Source of the DNA: an uncultured Clostridia bacterium
GTDB taxonomy: Bacteria; Bacillota; Clostridia; Oscillospirales; Oscillospiraceae
Direction: 5' to 3'
DNA length: 11,325 bases
Assembly: GCA_946405655.1 (NCBI GenBank)
Contig: CAMJHX010000026.1
Span: forward strand, 1 to 11,325
Of the stretch, positions 1-5,766 are shown piece by piece (position 1 is the stretch's first letter; every line of letters starts with the position of its first letter). The notes below the pieces were generated by a model. The model worked only from the letters and a program-made list of their open reading frames with translations, was not told the origin of the DNA and searched no databases. The translations under genes and the position numbers were made by a program.

Positions 1-510
1 TTCCGTGAGCGCGGCTCTCAGCGTCTCGGGGTCGATCTGGAAATCCTCCTCGCGGCACGGGATCGTCACGACTCTGCCGCCGAAGGCCTCGGCATAGACC
101 TTATATTCCGGGTAATACGGCGCGAAGACGATCACCTCGTCGCCCTCAAGCAGCAGACCGCTGAATGCCATCGCGAGCGCGCCGGAGGCGCCGGCGGTGA
201 GATAGAGATCGTCCGCCGTGTAGTCTGTGCCGCAGCGCTTGTTCAGATCCTCTGCCACGGCCTTTCGCACCCACGGCAGACCCGGCGCAGGGGAGTAGGA
301 GTGCAGCTCCGCCGCCGGTACGGTGCGCAGAATCTCCTGCAGCGCCTCCGTCAGATGTGCGGGTGCGGGCACATTCGGGTTGCCGATGCTGAAGTTGAAC
401 ACATTCTCCGCGCCGATCTCTCCGGCGCGCTTAGCAGCATAGGCCGCGATCACGCGGATCAGGTTCTCCTCCTTGCCGAACTGCAGCGGGAATTGGGGCA
501 GGGTTACCAC
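1..510 (-). CDS. Class I/II PLP-dependent aminotransferase, N-terminal part (3' end beyond window)
   Basis: First 170 codons of a fold-type I aminotransferase, which would move an amino group between an amino acid and a 2-oxo acid in the cytoplasm. Visible family features are the N-terminal SIGNPN stretch (residues 41-46), the Y-S-P-A-P-G-L-P substrate/cofactor loop (72-79), GASGAL (107-112), which normally contacts the PLP phosphate, and PYYPEY (131-136). The Schiff-base lysine would lie beyond the left edge, so the substrate cannot be judged. The family is usually about 390-400 residues, so a bit under half is present. The start is a GTG at 508-510, placed 8 nt after a perfect AGGAGG (519-524). 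The nearby ATG at 514-516 is in another frame and runs into a stop. The only credible promoter is about 240 bp upstream, behind an intrinsic terminator, which implies attenuation control. Confidence 0.9.
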   Translation of the reverse strand, partial: MVTLPQFPLQFGKEENLIRVIAAYAAKRAGEIGAENVFNFSIGNPNVPAPAHLTEALQEILRTVPAAELHSYSPAPGLPWVRKAVAEDLNKRCGTDYTADDLYLTAGASGALAMAFSGLLLEGDEVIVFAPYYPEYKVYAEAFGGRVVTIPCREEDFQIDPETLRAALTE

Positions 511-524
511 AGAGCATTCCTCCT

Positions 525-558
525 AAAAAGATAACAGCCTTGCCGGATGGCAAAGCTG
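525..558 (-). terminator. Intrinsic terminator in the aminotransferase leader (candidate attenuator)
   Basis: On the minus strand CAGCTTTGCC (549-558) pairs with GGCAAGGCTG (535-544): 10 bp with one G-U pair and a 4-nt ATCC loop. It is followed directly by TTATCTTTTT (525-534). The U-tract abuts the AGGAGG of the aminotransferase (519-524), so no promoter fits between terminator and gene. Transcripts must read through it for the enzyme to be made. Confidence 0.75.
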
Positions 559-599
559 CTTGGAATCGAGTTGTCGTTTCAGGCGCTTGGAACCGGCGG

Positions 600-704
600 T
601 TAAATTGTACGCTGAGCAAAATAGCCGTAATAATAGACAGCAAAAGAAGCCGCAAACGCGTTTGCGGCGAAAGCGCTGAAGCTGTTTCTTCTGCTCTCTG
701 TCAT
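600..704 (-). CDS. Leader ORF of 34 codons with aromatic cluster (candidate leader peptide or small membrane protein)
   Basis: ATG at 702-704 is preceded by AGGAG (710-714) at 5 nt, a credible ribosome binding site, about 40 nt after the predicted transcription start. The product begins MTESRRNSF, has an Ala/Phe-rich middle, and ends with YYYGYFAQRTI: three Tyr codons in a row, then Gly, Tyr, Phe. Nine of 34 residues are aromatic. I do not recognise it as a known family. It could be a regulatory leader peptide whose translation senses charged tRNA-Tyr or tRNA-Phe, or a small single-span membrane protein (Phe9 to Phe29 is hydrophobic). The other two frames over this segment lack a good ribosome binding site. 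That it is translated is inferred from the RBS and position only. Confidence 0.45.
   Translation of the reverse strand: MTESRRNSFSAFAANAFAASFAVYYYGYFAQRTI
649..668. repeat. Perfect 20-bp palindrome / hairpin inside the leader ORF
   Basis: GCCGCAAA-CGCG-TTTGCGGC is a perfect inverted repeat: an 8-bp GC-rich stem with a CGCG loop in RNA. On the minus strand it is followed by TTCTTTTG, so it resembles a terminator itself, but the U-tract is short and broken. It sits within the aminotransferase leader and may be part of its regulatory fold, or an operator. Confidence 0.6.
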
Positions 705-749
705 ATCGGCTCCTGCTCCGGCACATGGCCTGAAAGAATTTACCTGCTT

Positions 750-778
750 ACTATACCGCGAATTCCATGGAAAGTCAA
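750..778 (-). promoter_or_regulatory. Sigma-A promoter for the leader and aminotransferase
   Basis: Minus strand: -35 TTGACT (773-778), 17-bp spacer, -10 TATAGT (750-755). Predicted start is near 743, giving a leader of about 230 nt before the GTG start at 510. It is the only strong promoter seen between bioY and the aminotransferase. Confidence 0.75.
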
Positions 779-825
779 CAAAAACTTTAGCGATAAAACG
801 GTTTAAATGGCGAAACTTTCGGTGC

Positions 826-854
826 AAAAGCAAGGGGAGGGGCGAGCCCCTCCC
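826..854 (-). terminator. Terminator of bioY
   Basis: GGGAGGGG (835-842) and CCCCTCCC (847-854) form an 8-bp stem with a 4-nt loop, 9 nt past the bioY stop on the minus strand. It is followed by CTTGCTTTTG, a weak U-rich run. Confidence 0.75.
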
Positions 855-863
855 GGGATGGTC

Positions 864-1403
864 TTATGCTGCTGCGGGGACATACCGCTTCACGCGGTCG
901 CGCAGGAGCACGGCGAGGGCAAGCTTCGCCAGATCCGGCAGCACGAAGGGGAGCACGCACTTGCCGAGCGCCGCTGCCCAGGAGATCGACCCCGCGGTTC
1001 TGGCATAGGCCACGACGAACCACGCCGTGCCGAAGGCATAGCAGACGATGAGGGCAATGACGCCCGCGATGAGAAACACGATCGTCCGATCGCCGAAGAG
1101 CTTCTCCGCGGCGATGACAATGAGCCCCATGAAAAGGTAGCTCACGAGGTATCCGCCCGTCACGCCGAGCAGGGCGCCGATGCCGCCCTTGAAGCCTGCG
1201 AACACCGGCGCGCCGACCGCGCCGAGCAGCAGATAGATCGCGATCGCGATCGTCCCGCGCTTGCCTCCGAGCAGGCCAAGCGCCGCGAACACACCGAAGG
1301 TCTGCAGTGTGAACGGTACATCGCCGATCGGGATCACCAGCCATGCGCAGATCGCGAGCAGCGCCGCAAACAGCGCGCAGAGCGCCATGTCTCTTGTTTT
1401 CAT
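864..1403 (-). CDS. bioY: Biotin transporter BioY (ECF S-component)
   Basis: A 179-residue, almost wholly hydrophobic protein with about six membrane segments, matching the BioY family in length. It should be the biotin-binding S-component that works with the energy-coupling module (EcfA, EcfA', EcfT) in the cytoplasmic membrane to import biotin. Family-like traits are the N-terminal MKTRDMALCALFAAL, the segment IPFTLQTFGV-like (here VPFTLQTFGVFAALGLLGG), and the Gly-rich middle (GGIGALLGVTGGYL). The start at 1401-1403 is 9 nt from GGAGG; an upstream in-frame GTG-type start at 1430 would place the RBS inside the gene and is rejected. The gene stands alone between its own promoter and terminator. 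A BirA-like operator overlaps the promoter, which supports biotin control and the assignment. No bio synthesis genes are in the window, so it probably serves scavenging. Confidence 0.93.
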   Translation of the reverse strand: MKTRDMALCALFAALLAICAWLVIPIGDVPFTLQTFGVFAALGLLGGKRGTIAIAIYLLLGAVGAPVFAGFKGGIGALLGVTGGYLVSYLFMGLIVIAAEKLFGDRTIVFLIAGVIALIVCYAFGTAWFVVAYARTAGSISWAAALGKCVLPFVLPDLAKLALAVLLRDRVKRYVPAAA

Positions 1404-1413
1404 TTTTCTTTTC

Positions 1414-1456
1414 CTCCGATTGTAAACCAAATTAAAGACCTACTTTACAATCGGAG
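1414..1456. promoter_or_regulatory. BirA-type biotin operator
   Basis: Perfect 13-bp inverted repeat: CTCCGATTGTAAA (1414-1426), 17-bp spacer, TTTACAATCGGAG (1444-1456). The core TTGTAAACC...TTTACAA closely resembles known BirA operators (TTGTAAACC...GGTTTACAA in E. coli bioO; TTGTTAACC-type in Bacillus), although the spacing is about 3 bp shorter than in E. coli. It begins inside the bioY -10 box and covers the predicted start site. Biotinoyl-AMP-bound BirA would therefore block transcription when biotin is plentiful. Assignment rests on motif and location. Confidence 0.82.
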
Positions 1457-1483
1457 AATAACACATGAACGACACACTGTCAA
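1455..1483 (-). promoter_or_regulatory. Promoter of bioY
   Basis: Minus strand: -35 TTGACA (1478-1483), 17-bp spacer, -10 TATTCT (1455-1460). The BirA-like inverted repeat overlaps the -10 box. It lies back to back with the lipoprotein promoter, the two -35 boxes being 12 bp apart. Confidence 0.82.
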
Positions 1484-1495
1484 GTATTTCGTCGC

Positions 1496-1524
1496 TTGCG
1501 CACGCGTGGCATCTGTGCTAAAAT
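1496..1524 (+). promoter_or_regulatory. Promoter of the lipoprotein gene
   Basis: -35 TTGCGC (1496-1501), 17-bp spacer, -10 TAAAAT (1519-1524), predicted start near 1531, about 30 nt before the ATG at 1560. The -35 is a partial match, the -10 is good. Confidence 0.6.
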
Positions 1525-1559
1525 AAGCTTTAGAATCATTCCCGAAGGGAGAATCCGAT

Positions 1560-2162
1560 ATGAAACAGAAAGCATGGATCGCGCTCCTTTTGAGCTTGTG
1601 TCTGGTTTTGTTTGCAGGATGCACGCCGAAGGCGGAGGACGACGTTAAATCAGGTGAAGAGCTTGACGAGATGGAGGTTCTCTTCGGCAGCATGGAGCCG
1701 GAGCCCACGCCTACGCCGCTGATTGCGCTCTATTATGACTATTCCGATTACCGCAATGTGCTGGATTCCACCATTTCAAAATATGAGGAGGATATGTGCT
1801 ACGCATATCTGGATTATGGTCTCTGTGATCTGGATGGGGACGGCATTCTGGAGCTGATCATCAAGGAAGGCACCTGCGAGGCGGATTATGTTTGGCGCAT
1901 CTATACGATCAGCGAAACCGGCGCGAAGGACGTCGGCTCCTTCGGCGGCGGACATTCCGCGCTTTATACCGACGCTGAGCCAGGTCTGCTCTGTGTCTAT
2001 GGTCAGATGGGTCATGAGGAGGTCATCCGCGTGACCTATGACGGACAGTACATCTCCGTGCAGACGCTGATCTCGCAGGATCTCGAGCCAGGCGAGGAGT
2101 ATACCGATCCCGGCGCACCTGTGACGCTGCAGCCGATCACGGATCCCGGCATGATCCCGTAA
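1560..2162 (+). CDS. Small secreted lipoprotein of unknown function with acidic DxDGDG loop
   Basis: A 200-residue protein with a classic lipoprotein signal: KQK, a hydrophobic stretch of about 12 residues, and the lipobox L-F-A-G-C with Cys21 as the lipidated residue, so it should be anchored on the outer face of the membrane. After a short acidic, Pro/Thr-rich linker (EPEPTPTP) comes a globular part containing D-L-D-G-D-G-I-L-E-L (residues 90-99). This acidic loop resembles EF-hand or FG-GAP calcium loops and is common in Clostridial lipoproteins reporting 'DLDGDG.EL'. The ATG follows an AGGGAG-type RBS about 8 nt upstream. The gene has its own promoter and a strong terminator and is divergent from bioY. 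I do not recognise a specific family, and calcium binding is an inference from the loop. Confidence 0.85.
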   Translation: MKQKAWIALLLSLCLVLFAGCTPKAEDDVKSGEELDEMEVLFGSMEPEPTPTPLIALYYDYSDYRNVLDSTISKYEEDMCYAYLDYGLCDLDGDGILELIIKEGTCEADYVWRIYTISETGAKDVGSFGGGHSALYTDAEPGLLCVYGQMGHEEVIRVTYDGQYISVQTLISQDLEPGEEYTDPGAPVTLQPITDPGMIP

Positions 2163-2182
2163 ACCAAATCTACCCAATAGGA

Positions 2183-2216
2183 ACCGATGCTCCATTCGGA
2201 CGCATCGGTTTTTTTG
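2183..2216 (+). terminator. Terminator of the lipoprotein gene
   Basis: AACCGATGC (2183-2191) pairs with GCATCGGTT (2203-2211), 9 bp with an 11-nt loop, followed by a run of T to 2216. It lies 20 nt after the stop codon. Confidence 0.9.
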
Positions 2217-2228
2217 TCGTCCATTTGA

Positions 2229-2257
2229 TTGACAAAGCTTGACAATTGCTGTATGAT
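2229..2257 (+). promoter_or_regulatory. Promoter of the AraC-family gene, with tandem -35-like repeats
   Basis: -35 TTGACA (2229-2234), 17-bp spacer, -10 TATGAT (2252-2257). A second TTGACA lies exactly 10 bp downstream (2239-2244), inside the spacer. Downstream, AAAAGTTAGC (2261-2270) and AAAAGCTTAC (2271-2280) are 10-bp imperfect direct repeats (7 of 10 identical) covering the start site, a possible autoregulatory site. Confidence 0.75.
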
Positions 2258-2298
2258 AACAAAAGTTAGCAAAAGCTTACTTAATATTAAAGGACGGC

Positions 2299-3186
2299 AT
2301 GCGCATGTTTCCGGAACTTCTCTCGGCACTCGGCGCGCAAACTGAATCATGGTCGCCGCAGCCCGGAGCGACGGTGCAGCGCGCCTTTCTGCGCACAGAA
2401 GGGGAACTGCCCACCACGCGTCCCGAAAAGGATACGCTCGAGACGATGCTCTGCATTGACGGGCAGGTGGATCTGCGTCTCGCGGACGGGCAGGTGCGCT
2501 CTGTCTTTCCCGGTGTAGTGCTCTTATGCGGCGCGAACGCTTCGATCAGCGCGCTCACGCTGCCGCAGCAGCACGCCACGGTCTATACCGCCGTCATCCC
2601 GCTGGATCGTCTGCAGACATATTTCACGGAGTCCACCGGCGCGGAGCATTCCGCCGCCCTGACAGCGTCCCTGCAGGAGAGCCTCTCCTCCGGCTGCCGT
2701 GTGCTTCACGGCTCGGACTGGTATGCCTCCGTCACGGGCATTCTCTCGCGTTTGGAGCCGGAGCGGCGGGGGAATTATCTGCTGCTGCGCCTGCTCGAGC
2801 GGCTTTGGCTCGCGGCGGAGGAGCGCCAGATGCCTGTGCAGGATCCGTCCATCAGCGAGACGCAGGTGGATATTGTCCGCCGTGTCCGTCGGTTTCTGCT
2901 CGATCATATGGACAGCCGGCTCACGATTGAGCGGCTGGCGGAGGAGTTTCGCATCTCGCCGACGTATCTCAAGGAGACCTTCCGGCGTGTCAGCGGGCAG
3001 CCGATCCACCGCTATCTGCAGGACTGCCGCCTCACGCGCGCGGCAAGACTATTGAGCACGACGAACGACAGCGTGCTCTCCATCGCCGTCAGCGTCGGCT
3101 ATTCCGGCACGAGCCGGTTCAACGCCGCCTTCAAGGAGCGCTACGGCGTGAGCCCGCGCCAATTTCGGCAAAATGCGGTAAAATAA
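2299..3186 (+). CDS. AraC-family transcriptional regulator
   Basis: A 295-residue regulator. Residues 1 to about 180 form a divergent sensor region, consistent with a cupin-like N-terminal domain (beta-rich, for example DGQVDLRLADGQVRSVFPG), but the ligand is not evident. Residues 191-295 are a clear AraC/XylS double helix-turn-helix: the first HTH is in LTIERLAEEFRISPTYLKETF, and the second carries the signature GYSGTSRFNAAFKERYGVSP then RQFRQ. It should bind DNA as a cytoplasmic regulator. Start choice is uncertain: AAAGGA (2289-2294) is 4 nt from the ATG at 2299 and 10 nt from the in-frame ATG at 2305, so the protein may be two residues shorter. It has its own promoter and terminator. The next plus-strand unit is the small membrane protein/metal ATPase pair, a possible target, but no direct link is visible. 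Confidence 0.92.
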   Translation: MRMFPELLSALGAQTESWSPQPGATVQRAFLRTEGELPTTRPEKDTLETMLCIDGQVDLRLADGQVRSVFPGVVLLCGANASISALTLPQQHATVYTAVIPLDRLQTYFTESTGAEHSAALTASLQESLSSGCRVLHGSDWYASVTGILSRLEPERRGNYLLLRLLERLWLAAEERQMPVQDPSISETQVDIVRRVRRFLLDHMDSRLTIERLAEEFRISPTYLKETFRRVSGQPIHRYLQDCRLTRAARLLSTTNDSVLSIAVSVGYSGTSRFNAAFKERYGVSPRQFRQNAVK

Positions 3187-3192
3187 GACAAG

Positions 3193-3240
3193 AATCTGTC
3201 CAAAAGCGGAGGCTAACGCCTTTTTTGGGCAGATTTTCTA
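3193..3240 (+). terminator. Terminator of the AraC-family gene
   Basis: AATCTGTCCAAAA (3193-3205) pairs with TTTTGGGCAGATT (3223-3235), a 13-bp stem with one G-U pair. The enclosed part contains a small GGC-TAAC-GCC hairpin followed by six T (3221-3226). Either the inner hairpin plus T-run or the whole structure can terminate. Confidence 0.75.
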
Positions 3241-3332
3241 TCCATTGCGACGTAAGATGAGCATAACGAAACCTTGCTTCGTTCCGGGGCGGCAGGACTG
3301 GCTGCAAATCATTTACTTGGAGGAATACTATC

Positions 3333-3587
3333 ATGAGTGCAAAAATCGTATCCTGGTTTGCCGGCGGCGTCCTGTTCGGAACGGCGGGGCTGAAGATTCT
3401 CACCAGCCGCGACGCCCGCTGCCTCTATGCCCACTGCACCGCCGCGGTGCTGCGCATGAAGGACGACGTCGTCGCCACGGCGACCGCCGTGCAGGAGGGC
3501 GCGCAGGACATCTATGCCGACGCCAAGGAAATCAACGCCCGCCGCGCAGCGGAGTATGGCGTTGTCGAGGACGCGGCCAAGGCGTAA
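3333..3587 (+). CDS. Small membrane-anchored protein, DUF6110-like, upstream of metal ATPase
   Basis: An 84-residue protein with an N-terminal hydrophobic Gly-rich segment (residues about 5-22, one membrane span), then C-L-Y-A-H-C (Cys30, His34, Cys35) and a long charged helix (residues 36-75; KDDVVATATAVQEGAQDIYADAKEINARRA) that could form a coiled coil. The start is backed by GGAGG (3319-3323) at 9 nt. It resembles the short DUF6110 proteins that I recall next to heavy-metal P-type ATPases in Clostridia; this family label is from memory and not tested. It sits 57 bp ahead of the ATPase in the same direction with only a hairpin between, so the two are probably co-transcribed and work together at the membrane. 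Whether the Cys/His cluster binds metal is open. No clear promoter is visible in 3241-3332. Confidence 0.8.
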   Translation: MSAKIVSWFAGGVLFGTAGLKILTSRDARCLYAHCTAAVLRMKDDVVATATAVQEGAQDIYADAKEINARRAAEYGVVEDAAKA

Positions 3588-3601
3588 ACAAGCTGAACCA
3601 A

Positions 3602-3626
3602 TGCGCCCGGTGCTTCACCGGGCGCA
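3602..3626 (+). terminator. Intercistronic hairpin (partial terminator or RNA-processing/stability element)
   Basis: TGCGCCCGGTG (3602-3612) pairs with CACCGGGCGCA (3616-3626): a perfect 11-bp GC-rich stem with a 3-nt loop. It is followed by ATTTATGAGG, which is not a proper U-tract and runs straight into the ATPase RBS. It would more likely set the ratio of the two products than end transcription fully. Confidence 0.5.
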
Positions 3627-3644
3627 ATTTATGAGGATCGCAAT

Positions 3645-5723
3645 ATGAGATTTCAAATCAAACATGAAAACGCCGGAAGGCTGCGCGTGAAGATCCTGCA
3701 GCGCCAACCCATGACCATGGAGCAGGCGGATGAGCTGGAGCTCGCGCTCTCGCGCGTGCCCGGTGTGCAGAAGGTCACCGTGCACGATCAGACCGCCGGC
3801 GCGATCATTCTCTATGAGACCGGGCGCGAGCGCATTCTCGACGCGCTCGCGCATTATACCTGGGGCGATGTGGGGGAGGCGGATCTCTCCCTGCAGACGC
3901 ACAGCCGTGAGCTCAACCGGTATTATACCGAGAAGCTCGTATTCAAGGTCTTCCGCCGCGCGCTGCGAAAGCTCTTTCTCCCCGCGCCGATCCGCCGCAT
4001 TTACACCTGCGTCAAGTCGCTGCCGTATCTCTGGCGCGGCCTGCGCTGCCTGTTGAGGGGGCAGCTGCATGTAGAGCTGCTCGACGCGCTCAGCATCGGC
4101 ATCAGCCTCGCCCGCGGTGACTTTTCCACGGCGGGCTCGGTGCGCTTCCTGCTCGAGGTCGGCGATCTGCTTGACGAGTGGACGCATAAAAAATCCGTGG
4201 ACGATCTCGCCCGCACGATGAGCCTGAACATCGATCAGGTTTGGGTACGCACGGATGACGAGACCGAGGTGCTCCTGCCCATCAGCCAGGTGCAGGCGGG
4301 CGACCGCGTGATCGTCCGCGTCGGCGGTATCGTCCCGCTCGACGGCGTCATCGATTCCGGCGAGGTGATGGTGAATCAGGCGTCGCTCACCGGCGAATCC
4401 GTCCCTGTGCCGAAGCGCCCGGGCATGACGATCTATGCCGGCACGGTCGTGGAGGAAGGGGAGTGCGTGCTCCGCGTGGAGCAGCAGCCCGGCGACACGC
4501 GCTATGACAAGATCGTCGCCATGATCGAGGCGTCCGAAAAGCTCAAGAGCTCGGTCGAGCAGCGCGCGAGCTATCTCGCGGATCGGCTTGTGCCGTATAC
4601 GCTCCTCGGCAGCGGCGTGACCTATCTTCTCACGCGCAACACCGTCCGTGCGCTCTCGGTGCTCATGGTGGACTTCTCCTGCGCGCTGAAGCTCGCCATG
4701 CCGCTGGCTGTGCTCTCGGCTATGCGCGAGGCAGGAAATTATGGCATGACCGTCAAGGGCGGCAAGTTTCTCGAGGCAATTGCCGAGGCGGATACCGTTG
4801 TTTTCGACAAGACCGGCACCCTCACATACGCCTGCCCGCAGGTCGTGAGCGTCGTCCCCTTCGGCGGAAACGACGAAAACGAGATGCTCCGCGTCGCCGC
4901 CTGTCTGGAGGAGCACTTCCCGCACTCCATGGCAAACGCCGTCGTGCGCGCCGCGCGTGAGCGCGGACTCGAGCATGAGGAGATGCACACGCAGGTGGAA
5001 TACATCGTCGCGCACGGCATCCGCTCCACCGTCGACGGCAAATCCGCCCTCATCGGCAGCCAGCACTTCGTCTTCGAGGACGAGGGTGTGAAGATCCCAC
5101 GCGGTGAAAAGCGCGTCTTCAACGCCCTGCCGGACGAATACTCTCATCTCTATCTCGCCATCGGCGGCAAGCTCGCCGCGGTCATCTGCATCTCCGATCC
5201 GCTCCGCGCGGAGGCGCGCGAGGTCATCGAGGAGCTGCATCGCCTCGGCGTGCGGCACTGCGTCATGCTCACCGGCGACAGCGAGCGCACCGCCGCTGCC
5301 ATTGCCCGCGAGGTCGGCGTGGATGAATACCGTTCCGAGGTGCTGCCGGAGGACAAGGCGGCCTACGTCGAGCAGGCGCGGGCGGAGGGGCGCACCGTCA
5401 TCATGATCGGCGACGGCATCAATGATTCCCCGGCGCTCTCGGCGGCGAACGTCGGCGTCGCAATTGCGGACGGCGCCGCCATCGCGCGGGAGATCGCGGA
5501 TGTGACCATCTCGGCGAGTGACCTGCGCGAGCTCATTAAGCTGCGGCAGATTGCGACGGCGCTGATGCACCGGATCCATCGGAACTACCGCTTCGTCATC
5601 GGCTTCAACGGCTCTCTCATCGCCCTCGGCGCGCTCGGCGTCCTCCCGCCCGCCACCAGTGCCATGCTCCACAACGGCAGCACGATTGCCGTGAGCGTCC
5701 AGAGCATGACGAATCTGATCTAA
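3645..5723 (+). CDS. P1B-type heavy-metal-translocating ATPase with SCALKL membrane motif
   Basis: A 692-residue membrane pump that should couple ATP hydrolysis to metal ion transport. In order: residues 1 to about 60 form a degenerate HMA-like domain (GRLRVKI..., VPGVQKVTVH) with no CxxC; the actuator domain has L-T-G-E-S (248-252); the transport helix has D-F-S-C-A-L-K-L (343-350) where most P1B pumps have CPC or SPC; the phosphorylation motif is DKTGTLT with Asp388; the nucleotide domain has F-P-H-S-M-A (425-430) where HP is usual; the hinge is G-D-G-I-N-D (589-594); and it ends with HNGSTIAVSVQSMTNLI. All catalytic residues are intact. The RBS GAGG is 8 nt from the ATG. The altered metal-site motif makes copper unlikely by family logic; manganese, iron or zinc are possible, and the metal cannot be read from the sequence. 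It forms a unit with the upstream small membrane protein. Confidence 0.94.
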   Translation: MRFQIKHENAGRLRVKILQRQPMTMEQADELELALSRVPGVQKVTVHDQTAGAIILYETGRERILDALAHYTWGDVGEADLSLQTHSRELNRYYTEKLVFKVFRRALRKLFLPAPIRRIYTCVKSLPYLWRGLRCLLRGQLHVELLDALSIGISLARGDFSTAGSVRFLLEVGDLLDEWTHKKSVDDLARTMSLNIDQVWVRTDDETEVLLPISQVQAGDRVIVRVGGIVPLDGVIDSGEVMVNQASLTGESVPVPKRPGMTIYAGTVVEEGECVLRVEQQPGDTRYDKIVAMIEASEKLKSSVEQRASYLADRLVPYTLLGSGVTYLLTRNTVRALSVLMVDFSCALKLAMPLAVLSAMREAGNYGMTVKGGKFLEAIAEADTVVFDKTGTLTYACPQVVSVVPFGGNDENEMLRVAACLEEHFPHSMANAVVRAARERGLEHEEMHTQVEYIVAHGIRSTVDGKSALIGSQHFVFEDEGVKIPRGEKRVFNALPDEYSHLYLAIGGKLAAVICISDPLRAEAREVIEELHRLGVRHCVMLTGDSERTAAAIAREVGVDEYRSEVLPEDKAAYVEQARAEGRTVIMIGDGINDSPALSAANVGVAIADGAAIAREIADVTISASDLRELIKLRQIATALMHRIHRNYRFVIGFNGSLIALGALGVLPPATSAMLHNGSTIAVSVQSMTNLI

Positions 5724-5735
5724 GAACATATGAGA

Positions 5736-5765
5736 AAATGCTCCCTGCAATCGCAGGGAGCATTT
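5736..5765. terminator. Bidirectional terminator between the ATPase gene and lon
   Basis: AAATGCTCCCTGC (5736-5748) pairs perfectly with GCAGGGAGCATTT (5753-5765) around a 4-nt loop. It lies 12 bp after the ATPase stop and 1 bp after the lon stop. The plus side continues TTTATTATG and the minus side TTTTCTCAT, so both convergent genes can use it. Confidence 0.88.
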
Positions 5766-5766
5766 A

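Noticed and set aside
431..655. Hydrophobic minus-strand frame overlapping the leader and the aminotransferase start
   Set aside because: It lacks a ribosome binding site, overlaps the well-supported GTG start in another frame, and ends inside the enzyme gene.
511..745. T-box riboswitch in the aminotransferase leader
   Set aside because: The leader has a terminator but I find no T-box core (GGTGG...) and no specifier-loop layout that I can support.
3241..3332. Promoter for the small protein/ATPase unit
   Set aside because: No -35/-10 pair with acceptable spacing was found; only a weak 6-bp AACGAA/TTCGTT stem is visible.
3615..5750. Very long minus-strand open frame opposite the P-type ATPase gene
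   Set aside because: It mirrors the codon-position GC bias of the real gene; the product is a low-complexity His/Asp/Arg/Ala-rich string with no motif and no RBS.
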